From: Acidimicrobiaceae bacterium
Lineage (GTDB): Bacteria > Actinomycetota > Acidimicrobiia > Acidimicrobiales > RAAP-2
Assembly: GCA_003155915.1 (NCBI GenBank)
Contig: PMFA01000005.1
Location: 124,686 to 188,685, forward strand
Direction of reading: 5' to 3'
Length of the DNA: 64,000 bases
Part shown: piece by piece, positions 7,795-15,794 of the stretch
Numbering within the stretch: position 1 is the first letter of the stretch
How the letters are laid out: every line of letters starts with the position of its first letter
Program-made: the position numbers and the translations under genes
Notes under the pieces: generated by a model
What the model was told of the DNA's origin: nothing
The model's input: the letters and a program-made list of their open reading frames with translations, nothing else
The model's database searches: none

Positions 7795-8612
7795 GCGCCG
7801 AGCCGACTCCCCGGCAGTTCTCACCTCACCGCCTCCTCTTCCACGACCTCCTCACGTGTAGCGCCCTCGTCCTGTGGGTGATCGTATTGACGCCACCGGT
7901 ACTCACGCTGACGAGTGAGTACGAGTTCGTCCAGGCCACGCAGTTCTGTCTGTTCGCCGTCGTGATTCCCTCACTGCTCATCGTCGGAAGTCCGTGGCGA
8001 TGGTTCAACTTGGCGTCGCTCGAAACGCCGCTCGTGGACGCCGACGGCCAGCAGATCGCAGCGCCACCGGACCGTCCACTCGATCGATGGGTGCAGCGCC
8101 GCTCGTCGCAAAAGGGCTACCACCGCGTGGTCACGCTCCTGCTCATCTTCGTGGGACAGACGATCCTGTGGCGATCGGCGCCGGTCGTCGACGCGCTGAT
8201 CCGACACCCGTGGCTCTCGATTGTGGAGTCGTTCGCGCTCGTGGTCGGCGGCGCGTTCTTGTGGCTCGAATTAGTCGAGTCGGCCCCCTTTCGACCGACG
8301 ACGGCGCGCCCGTACCGCATTGGTGTCTCGGCCGTCGCGATGTGGACGGTGTGGGTGATCGCCTATCTCATGGCCATGGCGCCCAACACGTGGTACACGG
8401 GTTTCCGGCACGTATCGGGACGGCTGTTCTCCCTCGCGATCGACCAACAGGTGACGACGGCGCTGATGTGGTTCATCACGGCCGGGGCGTTCCTGCCGCT
8501 CATCTTCTCGAACCTCTACCGATGGCTGCAATCCGAGGAGGACCCCGACGAAGAGCTCTACCATCTCGTTCGACGTGAGCGCTCGCGAGGCTTCTTCGGC
8601 ACCAACCCGTAG
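7791..8612 (+). CDS. ctaG: CtaG-type cytochrome c oxidase assembly factor
   Basis: A 273-aa membrane protein. GTG at 7791 is preferred over upstream in-frame starts because it couples to the 37-aa ORF by a 4-nt overlap and gives a sensible N-terminus (SAEPTPRQFSPH). It has about seven membrane segments and the CtaG_Cox (caa3_CtaG, PF09678) layout, including a DQQ...TAGAFLPLIFSNLYRW end block. In Bacillus, CtaG is needed for caa3 oxidase assembly. It ends the oxidase operon and faces the PsiE-like gene tail to tail. Confidence 0.75.
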   Translation: MSAEPTPRQFSPHRLLFHDLLTCSALVLWVIVLTPPVLTLTSEYEFVQATQFCLFAVVIPSLLIVGSPWRWFNLASLETPLVDADGQQIAAPPDRPLDRWVQRRSSQKGYHRVVTLLLIFVGQTILWRSAPVVDALIRHPWLSIVESFALVVGGAFLWLELVESAPFRPTTARPYRIGVSAVAMWTVWVIAYLMAMAPNTWYTGFRHVSGRLFSLAIDQQVTTALMWFITAGAFLPLIFSNLYRWLQSEEDPDEELYHLVRRERSRGFFGTNP

Positions 8613-8663
8613 TCACGCGGACGTCTTCAGCGGCCCTCGCCGTGTCGACGTCGTCACGGACCC

Positions 8664-9146
8664 TCAGGTCGCGTCGTCATCCCCGGGTAAGGCCGCAAAG
8701 CGCAGGATGAGCAGTCCGAGCAGCAAGATCACCACGACCCCGACCCCGACGCCCAAGGAGATCATGGTGTCGCGGAAGTCGACCGAAGACAGGGTGCCAC
8801 TCAGCGCGAGGTGAGCCGAAGAGCTCAGGATGTCTCGAACACCGGCCAGAATTCCAATGATGAGGAACGGTCGAACCGGAAAGACTGACGCCCTGAGGTG
8901 GCCGAAAACCGTATGGGCGATGTCGAGCAGGATGATCACCACGAGGATGCCGTCGATCGCTGACACCACGGATTGCGGGAACTCGTTCCAATCATCCAGA
9001 AAGTTGACGAGCGATCGCACCAGAACAATCGCCGCCACCAGCATCAGACTCAACACGATGGCGTACTCGATGGCGATGATGAGCCAACGAATCACCGAGT
9101 TGGTGTCAATGGCGTGTGGGACGCCCTCTCGATCCGACTTTTCCAT
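8664..9146 (-). CDS. PsiE-family membrane protein
   Basis: A 160-aa protein with four hydrophobic segments. The stretch SAIDGILVVIILLDIAHTV followed by RPFLIIGILAGVRDIL matches the phosphate-starvation-inducible PsiE family (PF06146). The molecular role of PsiE is not known. It is transcribed towards the oxidase operon with about 50 bp between. No Pho box was recognised. Confidence 0.7.
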   Translation of the reverse strand: MEKSDREGVPHAIDTNSVIRWLIIAIEYAIVLSLMLVAAIVLVRSLVNFLDDWNEFPQSVVSAIDGILVVIILLDIAHTVFGHLRASVFPVRPFLIIGILAGVRDILSSSAHLALSGTLSSVDFRDTMISLGVGVGVVVILLLGLLILRFAALPGDDDAT

Positions 9147-9209
9147 TGCAGCGAACGTTAGCGCGGATACGGCCCTCGCGGTCGCGAGCCACCGCCATCA
9201 CGCCGCGTG

Positions 9210-9887
9210 TTAAGTGCCGTTCAGATGCCGGAGCGACGGGATCTTGAGCGCGTACAGTTTCAACCCGAGCACACTGTCGGCCTGGGACAAGTCGTCCAAC
9301 GCCTTGATGCGCTCGCTCGCGAGTTGTTGTTCTTGAATTCCTAGGTGACGGATCGTCTTCGCGTCGCCGGGGTGGTTGAACAGGTATTGGATATCACGAA
9401 TCGACGCCAAGGCGTAGTCGGTGATCCAACGCTCGACGACGCTCAGCATTCGGTCAATGTGTTTGCCGGCCTTTGTGTCGTCGACTTGGAGGTTGTTCGT
9501 GAGGTCGTAGACCGGCTCGCTCGCGAACGAGCACGCCGTTTCGTCACCGGTGAGCAGGGTGGGTACCTCGGCCAAGTCCGACGGGGTCAGTTTGCCACTG
9601 ACGTCCTCGTTATAAATCTTGAACGACTCATTGACCGCGAACGCGCATTCGGCGAGGTCGCCGTTTATCTCCTTGATCGAAGCATTCTGTGAGGCCGCGT
9701 CCTGGGACTTGGTGATGGGTCGGGGCAGGTCGATGACCACCGAGACGGCGACGATGACGATCAACGCCAGCGTCGCGAGGACCCAGGGTCGTCGATACCA
9801 GACGGCCTTCGCGATGCCCAAGGACGAGGTCGGCATCGAGGCCGGGTCAAAAGGGACGTTCTCGAAGCCGGAGAGGTCGTCAGTCAC
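9210..9887 (-). CDS. Hypothetical single-span membrane protein downstream of SCO
   Basis: A 225-aa protein not recognised as a known family. One membrane segment (about 33-52) follows a short cytoplasmic part; the remainder is a soluble, probably extracytoplasmic, helical domain with two cysteines (near 76 and 117). Its ATG overlaps the stop of the SCO gene by 4 nt, so the two are co-translated. An accessory role in copper delivery or oxidase assembly is possible but rests only on position. Confidence 0.75.
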   Translation of the reverse strand: MTDDLSGFENVPFDPASMPTSSLGIAKAVWYRRPWVLATLALIVIVAVSVVIDLPRPITKSQDAASQNASIKEINGDLAECAFAVNESFKIYNEDVSGKLTPSDLAEVPTLLTGDETACSFASEPVYDLTNNLQVDDTKAGKHIDRMLSVVERWITDYALASIRDIQYLFNHPGDAKTIRHLGIQEQQLASERIKALDDLSQADSVLGLKLYALKIPSLRHLNGT

Positions 9888-10762
9888 TGGACAAGACTAT
9901 CGGCGGTCTCGGCGATGGCTCGGGCGTACGTTCGAAGGCTCGACGCGTTGAGGGAGTACAAACCCGTCTTGCTTTCGGTGCCGAAGGGCGTCGCGTAGGC
10001 CGAGAGATTGCCGTTGGGTCCAATGAAGTACAAAGCGTTGTTGTGCGACACCTCGCTCGCCTTAGCCCCGACGGCGACGCGCACCCCGTAGGCGGACCAG
10101 ACGTGATTGAGCGTGTCGACGCTCCCAGAGAGCAACGTGACGGACGGATCGTTGCCCAGACCCGGCACGGTGAGGGCGGGGCTGCTGGAGGAGATCTTGG
10201 TCGCGTTGGGGTCAGTGTTGACGATCACGAAATGGACCGTACTGCCCTCTGCGCCGAGTTCGTGTGACGCGAGTTGTATCTCCGCGCCGAGCACCGGGCA
10301 GATGTCGTTGCAGATGGCGTCGTAAAAGGCGAGGACGATGACCTGACCCTTGTGCGACGCGAGGCGCCACTTGCGCCCGTGCTGGGTGAGCAACGTGAAC
10401 GTGGGGGCCACTTCGTCGCCAATATCCTTCAGTCCGATGAACACCTGGAGCGAGATCAACGTGGGCAAGTGGGGATTCGTCGTGGGCGTGCCCTTCAGCA
10501 CGTGCGTTTTCGGCGGGGGCTTCGCCTTGCCGTAGGTCTCGAAGAAGTGCTGGCCCACTTCGCCACCGAGCCCGAGAACGAGGACGGCGACGGTCGCCCA
10601 CGCGATGAACTTGCGCGGAATCGTGACACGCCGGGTCTGAAGGGCGCCGTGTCGGTCCCGCGGCGCGTTCGCGGCCCCGAAGATCGCGGCGCGCCGTTCC
10701 TCGTCCAACTCGCCGGGTTCGCTCGAGATCCCCTCAGTGCCGTTCGTCATCTCGCTGCCCAT
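9884..10762 (-). CDS. SCO1/SenC-family copper chaperone
   Basis: A 292-aa protein with one N-terminal membrane anchor (about 52-70) and an extracytoplasmic thioredoxin-like domain (about 113-290). The copper-binding motif is C151-N-D-I-C155 and the distal histidine is H240 (SEVSHNNALYF). SCO proteins load or reduce the CuA site of oxidase subunit II. This is the second SCO domain in the window, and unlike the first it has the usual single-anchor form. It is the first gene of a two-gene operon. Confidence 0.85.
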   Translation of the reverse strand: MGSEMTNGTEGISSEPGELDEERRAAIFGAANAPRDRHGALQTRRVTIPRKFIAWATVAVLVLGLGGEVGQHFFETYGKAKPPPKTHVLKGTPTTNPHLPTLISLQVFIGLKDIGDEVAPTFTLLTQHGRKWRLASHKGQVIVLAFYDAICNDICPVLGAEIQLASHELGAEGSTVHFVIVNTDPNATKISSSSPALTVPGLGNDPSVTLLSGSVDTLNHVWSAYGVRVAVGAKASEVSHNNALYFIGPNGNLSAYATPFGTESKTGLYSLNASSLRTYARAIAETADSLVQ

Positions 10763-10873
10763 CGCTCGACGTCATTTTTACCATAGGGAGCGGAGCGCTT
10801 TGACGCGCATCGTGCGGTGGCGCCGCGCTGCGGCGCCACCGGCGAAGGCAAAATTGCCCAGTACATTGGGAAC

Positions 10874-11284
10874 GTGAGCGACGCCGAGAAGGTGCCCGAT
10901 GAGCAGCCGGCGAAAGAAGCCAAGTCCCCATTGACGGGTGCCTCGGCGATGAAGACGCACCTCACGTTGGTTATCGGCCTGGCGCTCTGCGCGGCGGCGT
11001 TTTGGTTCGAGCTCGGTCGCGCTGAAGGGGGCAACGAACTCAGCTGGGCCTACGTCTTTGAATGGCCGTTGCTCGCTATCTTCGCCATATATATGTGGTG
11101 GAAACTGCTCCACCCCGGTTTCACGATCAGGCGAGCACGTGAGAAGGCCGCCGTCGCGCCCGAGTACCAGGGGATGCTCGAAGCGTGGCAGGGTGAGGTA
11201 CGAAAACTCGAGATGAACCGCAGGGCCGAGGAAGCCGCGAGCGCGCCGCACACCGGCGACGCCGTGACGCCCGACGATGAGTGA
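10874..11284 (+). CDS. Conserved small membrane protein with two spans
   Basis: A 136-aa protein starting at GTG 10874; the longer reading frame begins in implausible sequence. Two membrane helices lie at about residues 28-45 and 53-72, with LSWAYVFEWPLLAIFAIYMW in the second. The hydrophilic C-terminus contains a helical, charged tail. This looks like a hypothetical family common in actinobacteria, of unknown function. It overlaps the next gene by 8 nt, so it is probably translated with it. Confidence 0.65.
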   Translation: MSDAEKVPDEQPAKEAKSPLTGASAMKTHLTLVIGLALCAAAFWFELGRAEGGNELSWAYVFEWPLLAIFAIYMWWKLLHPGFTIRRAREKAAVAPEYQGMLEAWQGEVRKLEMNRRAEEAASAPHTGDAVTPDDE

Positions 11285-12206
11285 GTCTCCACCGATGACG
11301 GCGCTGCGCACCTTCCCCTCGGGCCTTCGCGTCGCCGTGGTCACCGCGATAGCGGCGATCGCCTCGGTCATCGTCAACGCCGCGCTCGTATGGATCGCCA
11401 AGGCCTCCGACGCTTCCCTCCAGGACTATTCACACTTCCGTCTTTCGGACTACGGCACGCTCAGCGTCGTCGGCGTCATCGGAGCCGGCGTGGCGTGGTA
11501 CATCGCCACGCGATACCTCGCCACGCCTCGCGCCATTTTCTTTCGCGTCGCCGTCGTCGTGACGTTGGTCCTGTGGGCGCCGGATATCTGGATCCTCATC
11601 AAGCACGAGCCGACACGTGCCGTGCTCTTTCTCGTCCTCATGCACCTGACCGTGGCGCTTATTACGTACAACCTTTTGGTGTTCGCCGCTCCTGTGGGAT
11701 CTCGCGAGGCGCCGAGTGCTGTCACGCTCGAGCCTCGGTCGCGACGCGTCGTCGCGCTCCAACAAGACGCGGTGCCGACCAGGGTGCCGCGCGTCGTGTG
11801 GGTAGTTTTGATGATCGCAGTCGCCATCGATTTCTTCGCTGGGCTCATCGGCATGCTGTACGTGCCGTTCAATCGACCCAACGGTTGGCTGGTGCATCGA
11901 GATGAGGCGATTTACCTTCTTCACGCGCTGCTCGGGGGCGTGTTGGGCGTCGCGGCGCTCGCCGTCGTCCTTCACGTGTCGCGTCGAACATCGGTTCATC
12001 GTGTGGACCGGATCGCCGCGATAAGTGGGCTCTGCGGAATGCTGGTCGGCGCTCTCGGTGGTGTGCTGTGCGCCTTCCATCCGCTGCGACTCTTGGGAAT
12101 GGCGTTGATGTTCGTCGGAGTGTCCGTGGCGTTCTTCGGCTACCTCATTCCGATGATCGACGAGACGCCTCCGGTAGCGCCCGAGAGGGCGTCTTCGACG
12201 ACGTAA
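11277..12206 (+). CDS. Polytopic membrane protein (DUF6069-like)
   Basis: A 309-aa protein with eight predicted membrane segments in two halves separated by an Arg-rich loop near residues 140-165. The first half resembles DUF6069-type proteins. The function is unknown. It is coupled to the preceding small membrane protein and ends 28 bp before the tail of the convergent CtaG-like gene. A start at the internal ATG seven codons in (MTALRTF) is equally possible. Confidence 0.65.
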   Translation: MSESPPMTALRTFPSGLRVAVVTAIAAIASVIVNAALVWIAKASDASLQDYSHFRLSDYGTLSVVGVIGAGVAWYIATRYLATPRAIFFRVAVVVTLVLWAPDIWILIKHEPTRAVLFLVLMHLTVALITYNLLVFAAPVGSREAPSAVTLEPRSRRVVALQQDAVPTRVPRVVWVVLMIAVAIDFFAGLIGMLYVPFNRPNGWLVHRDEAIYLLHALLGGVLGVAALAVVLHVSRRTSVHRVDRIAAISGLCGMLVGALGGVLCAFHPLRLLGMALMFVGVSVAFFGYLIPMIDETPPVAPERASSTT

Positions 12207-12234
12207 GTTCTCCGGCGGAGTCGAGAGCCGAGCG

Positions 12235-13176
12235 TTAGGTGACGGTCTCGTCGTGCGCCAGGCCCCGGAACTCCTCGACGGTCATCGATCGCCGACCCCG
12301 CAGTACCTGATCCATCGCACTGGAATTGGCGTCGTTCTTGGTCGCGAGACGTAGCGCCATCACCAGCGCCGGGTAGCACCAGAAGTCGCCGCACACCCAC
12401 AAGATCGCGGCACCGATCTGTTGGTCCGCGAAGGGATTCAGCGTGGTCGGCGTCATGGAGGCCATGTTGGCCATATGGAGCATCGAATTACCGATGTCGT
12501 AGAAGGGGCCCGAAGCCAAGAAACTCAGCGCCATGGCGATGACCGTCATCACGACGTTCGTGACGAGCAGGGCGCCCACCCGTGCGAAGGGCGAGAGCGT
12601 CGGTCGCCATGGGCGCGACGGGATGAACTGCATCCAGAACAAGAGCCCCGAGACGAAGAAGCTGGTCAGCATCAGGCCGACGTGGAGGTTGGGATTACCC
12701 ATCGCCGGGTTGAACACGCGCGGGATCATCCACACGACCATCACCGCGTTGAAGAAGACGATGGCGAAGAGCGGTGAAAACACCACCGCGCCGATCCTTC
12801 GTAGTAATGGGCGCCCCGGCCGAAGGAACACCCATCGCAGGAGTCGTCGACGCGTCGCCACGGGCAGCGCGAAGGTGAGAGGAATCGCCGGAGCGCCGGC
12901 GACGTACAGCGCGGGCGCGGCGAGCATCACCGTGACGTGCTGGATCATATGCACCCAGAAGTACTCCATCGACCAGTACTGCAGGGGCGACACGACGCTG
13001 AGCGTCACGACCGTAATGCCGGCGTAGGCGAGCCACATCCGGCGCCGTCTGGTTCGGGCGTGCGCCAGTGTGGAGCGGGCGTTGAGGGCCCGAAGACCCC
13101 GTTCGTGCACACCGATGACGAGAACGGCGAGGACCGCGATCTCCGGGTAACCCCAGTGGTGCACGAAGTAGTTCAC
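12235..13176 (-). CDS. CtaG-family oxidase assembly protein, second copy
   Basis: A 313-aa polytopic protein of the CtaG_Cox (PF09678) family: SPLQYWSMEYFWVHMIQHV followed by PALYVAGAPAIPLTF, with paired histidines in the second block. About seven membrane helices are predicted. It belongs with copper delivery or assembly of haem-copper oxidase, but is diverged from the CtaG at 7791 and may serve another oxidase. It is alone on the minus strand between two gene pairs. Confidence 0.75.
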   Translation of the reverse strand: MNYFVHHWGYPEIAVLAVLVIGVHERGLRALNARSTLAHARTRRRRMWLAYAGITVVTLSVVSPLQYWSMEYFWVHMIQHVTVMLAAPALYVAGAPAIPLTFALPVATRRRLLRWVFLRPGRPLLRRIGAVVFSPLFAIVFFNAVMVVWMIPRVFNPAMGNPNLHVGLMLTSFFVSGLLFWMQFIPSRPWRPTLSPFARVGALLVTNVVMTVIAMALSFLASGPFYDIGNSMLHMANMASMTPTTLNPFADQQIGAAILWVCGDFWCYPALVMALRLATKNDANSSAMDQVLRGRRSMTVEEFRGLAHDETVT

Positions 13177-13351
13177 CGCCGCGACGGCGCTCGACGATCG
13201 GCGCGGGCGCGACGCGGTTCAGCCGAACAATTCATGCTTTTGACCACCCCTCGCGATCCTGCCTGGTCATCCCTGAAGCGTACCAAGACGGCCTCAGTGG
13301 CGTCGGTGTCAAAATGCAAGGTCGAAGACCCGCCCTCGCTCGGTAACCGGC

Positions 13352-13705
13352 TCAGGTGCCGCGTAGACCTGGTTTGGTACACGGTCCGAACGCGGCGTTC
13401 TCACACACCGTCGAGACGTTCGTCAACACGCCTCGAGTTTTCGCGCCACTCAGGTCCGCTCCCTGCAGATTTGCCCCGTCCAGATCGGCGTCTGTCAGGT
13501 TCACTCGGCGAAGGTTGTCCGACGCCATATCGAGTCCCTGGAAGTCATGATGCGCGAGGTCACAACCGGCGTAATCGACGTTGGTCACGCTGACGGTGCA
13601 GTCGGCCGAGGCCACGAAGGGCGAACTCGCGTGCGCCGTAGCTCCGCAGGCACTCAGTCCAATCGCACTCAGCGCGACGGCGAGAACGATACGAACTGTC
13701 TTCAT
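13352..13705 (-). CDS. Pentapeptide-repeat lipoprotein
   Basis: A 117-aa protein. The ATG at 13705 (MKTVRIVLAV) is chosen over an earlier in-frame start because it gives a clean lipoprotein signal with lipobox LSAC, so the protein is probably tethered to the outer face of the membrane. The mature part has about six A(D/N)LXX-type repeats (LRRVNLTDADLDGANLQGAD), enough for a short right-handed quadrilateral helix. Four further cysteines lie outside the repeats. The binding partner is unknown. Confidence 0.65.
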   Translation of the reverse strand: MKTVRIVLAVALSAIGLSACGATAHASSPFVASADCTVSVTNVDYAGCDLAHHDFQGLDMASDNLRRVNLTDADLDGANLQGADLSGAKTRGVLTNVSTVCENAAFGPCTKPGLRGT

Positions 13706-13747
13706 CTTCCAACGATAAACAAATGTGAGTGTTGTGAGAATAATCAC

Positions 13748-13982
13748 GACGTCCCACTGACGTGACGTCCGAGTGGCTGGGATTGAGACCGATGAGTTGA
13801 CGTAAAACGGTGTTGATCAGGTCCCACTCAACATGGGCGCAGCTCGTGTGCGTGCGCGACGGCGCTTTGGATCACGAGGATTACTGGAAAATCCTCGTCA
13901 GAAGCTCCATATGGGTCTTTATTCCCTATTGGACCCCATTTTTCCCATGGGAGACTGCTCAGAACATGAGTGGGGAGGGGTG
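13748..13982. other. Leader region of the cytochrome b locus
   Basis: No gene is convincing here. The segment carries a TTGACG box near 13797, the 9-bp hairpin described separately, a T-run near 13936-13941, and a strong GGGGAGGGG ribosome site directly before the ATG at 13983. Confidence 0.4.
13874..13898 (+). other. 9-bp hairpin in the cytochrome b leader
   Basis: ACGAGGATT (13874-13882) and AATCCTCGT (13890-13898) form a perfect 9-bp stem with the 7-nt loop ACTGGAA. A T-rich stretch follows only some 40 nt later, so it is not a classic terminator. It could be an operator or an mRNA structure ahead of the cytochrome b genes. Confidence 0.4.
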
Positions 13983-14165
13983 ATGTCAAGTTTCGGATTG
14001 TTAGCCGCCATATGGCCGTTAACCACGCTTGGTCACTACGTGCACTGGCACATTATCCAGATCAGCGTGGCCAACTTGACGGTCATCATCTTGATGGTCG
14101 TGACGTTCATCGTTGCACTATTCGCACCGTTTCCAGGTCGACGACGCCGTAAGGAGAAGCCATGA
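13983..14165 (+). CDS. 60-aa membrane protein ahead of cytochrome b
   Basis: The ATG at 13983 follows GGGGAGGGG, which fixes the start. The 60-aa product has two hydrophobic stretches, HYVHWHIIQIS between them, and a basic tail (PGRRRRKEKP). Three histidines lie at the membrane edge. Its stop overlaps the start of the cytochrome b gene by 4 nt, so it is probably a small subunit of the same complex. No family is recognised. Confidence 0.6.
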   Translation: MSSFGLLAAIWPLTTLGHYVHWHIIQISVANLTVIILMVVTFIVALFAPFPGRRRRKEKP

Positions 14166-14791
14166 GCACCACGGAGATCGATCGACAGTGGACGACCCGT
14201 CTTCGACGACGCGTCGCCGGCAAACTCCCCCCAGAAAAGCTGCTGCCCGATACGCAGCCCACGTACGTCGCTTCGTGGATCTACGTCTTTGGCGTCACGA
14301 CGATGGCCGCCCTCGGCGTCGTCATCGTCTCGGGCTGTCTCCTGGCACTACGCGGACCGCAGTGGTGGCACACTTCCTCAGTCGGCCACTTCGTTAATTC
14401 GCTGCACCTCTGGAGCGTCGAGATCTTCTTCTTCGCCATGGTCATACATCTCTGGGGCAAGTACTTCATGGCCGCGTGGCGCGGAGGCCGTGCGCTCACG
14501 TGGATGACCGGCGTTTTTACATTTCTCGTTTCCATCGCCACGGCGTTCACCGGTTACGTGAGCCAGTCGAACTTCGACTCACAATGGATCTCGACCCAGG
14601 CGAAGGACGGCATCAACTCCACCGGCGCCGGTGCGTTTTGGAATGTCTTGAATACGGGTCAGATGCTCATGTGGCACATCGTCTTACTGCCCCTCGCGGC
14701 GGTCGTCTTGACGGTGTTTCACGTCTTACTCGTTCGCATCAAGGGCGTTGTACCACCCTTTGAAAAGGACGGCGCGGAGGTGGCACAATGA
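14162..14791 (+). CDS. Cytochrome b (b6-type, N-terminal half)
   Basis: A 209-aa protein with four membrane helices. The haem ligands are visible as paired histidines: H-x13-H in the second helix (HLWSVEIFFFAMVIH) and H-x14-H in the fourth (HIVLLPLAAVVLTVFH). The 14-residue spacing of the second pair is typical of b6 rather than mitochondrial cytochrome b. It carries two b haems and would move electrons from quinol across the membrane. The partner half is the next gene, overlapping by 4 nt. No Rieske or cytochrome c1/f gene is adjacent. Confidence 0.85.
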   Translation: MSTTEIDRQWTTRLRRRVAGKLPPEKLLPDTQPTYVASWIYVFGVTTMAALGVVIVSGCLLALRGPQWWHTSSVGHFVNSLHLWSVEIFFFAMVIHLWGKYFMAAWRGGRALTWMTGVFTFLVSIATAFTGYVSQSNFDSQWISTQAKDGINSTGAGAFWNVLNTGQMLMWHIVLLPLAAVVLTVFHVLLVRIKGVVPPFEKDGAEVAQ

Positions 14792-15735
14792 AGTCCAAGG
14801 CCTTCCGTCCCGACGTGGACGCTCCCGAGTGGAAGGGCGGCTACAGCCCCTACGACATCATCAAAGAAGGCATCATCGCGGTCGTGATCGTTTCGATTCT
14901 GACGGTGTTGCTCGCCATCGCCTTCGGTTCGCCCGACGATCCCTCAATCACCGTCAAAGCCTGGTCAACCAATGACCCGATGGACTTTGCCGCGACGGCG
15001 CTCAGCGAGCTGAACAACACCTCGGGCACGGCGCAGTACGGCGCTCCGTACAACAAGGCATCGACTGGTCAGCAACTGGGACCACTCACCCTGGCCAAAT
15101 GGGTCGGCGCGCGAATCCCCATCAACACGGTGAACGACTTCGTCATCAATCCACTCAAGTCGCTGCCCGGGCAACCCGCGTTGTCCTCGGACTTGTCGCA
15201 GTGGTCGAGTGCGTCAACGTCGACGCGCGCCAATTGGGTCAATAACTACACGCACGCGGCGAACAAGATGAAGATCGTGAGCGGCCAACTGGTCGTCAAC
15301 ACGACCAGCGCCGGACCGGTGCCGCTCATGATGTCGGACCTCTTGCAAATGGCCCGCACGGGTGCACTCGACCAGGCCCTCGTCACGCAGAACGGTTTCT
15401 ACACCACGGACTACACGCTGCCGTTGTTGTTCTTGGCCGACGGAACCTACATGGCCAACCTTGCGCAAAAGCAGCACCTCACGGGCGACCAGTGGGGCAT
15501 GATGAACGAGACGGGCAACTACCCAGGCCAAGCCTGGCTGTGGCTCTATACCTTTTGGTACCAAGTCTCGCCCATGAATTCGAGCGGCAACGGTGACATC
15601 CTCGTCTGGGGCATCATGATGGTGCTCTCCGCGGGCCTCTTGTTGATGCCGTTCATCCCGGGGCTGCGATCCATTCCTCGAAAGACCCGCGTCTATCGAC
15701 TGATCTGGCGCGAGCACTACCGCGACGTCGAGTAA
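14788..15735 (+). CDS. Cytochrome b C-terminal/subunit-IV-like membrane protein with a large insertion
   Basis: A 315-aa protein: one N-terminal helix (about 24-46), some 200 mostly polar residues, then a helix pair near 248-295 ending in a basic tail. Position and overlap with cytochrome b6 point to a subunit IV-like partner, and FGSPDDPSI after the first helix recalls that subunit. But the quinol-site PEWY motif of subunit IV is not present, and the soluble insert has no counterpart in PetD. It is probably a diverged partner in a quinol-oxidising complex; an unrelated subunit is possible. Confidence 0.55.
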   Translation: MKSKAFRPDVDAPEWKGGYSPYDIIKEGIIAVVIVSILTVLLAIAFGSPDDPSITVKAWSTNDPMDFAATALSELNNTSGTAQYGAPYNKASTGQQLGPLTLAKWVGARIPINTVNDFVINPLKSLPGQPALSSDLSQWSSASTSTRANWVNNYTHAANKMKIVSGQLVVNTTSAGPVPLMMSDLLQMARTGALDQALVTQNGFYTTDYTLPLLFLADGTYMANLAQKQHLTGDQWGMMNETGNYPGQAWLWLYTFWYQVSPMNSSGNGDILVWGIMMVLSAGLLLMPFIPGLRSIPRKTRVYRLIWREHYRDVE

Positions 15736-15794
15736 CGACCGAAGCGAAGAGACCAACTGCTTCTTACGTTGAGTGACTGCTACTCCAAGGTTCT

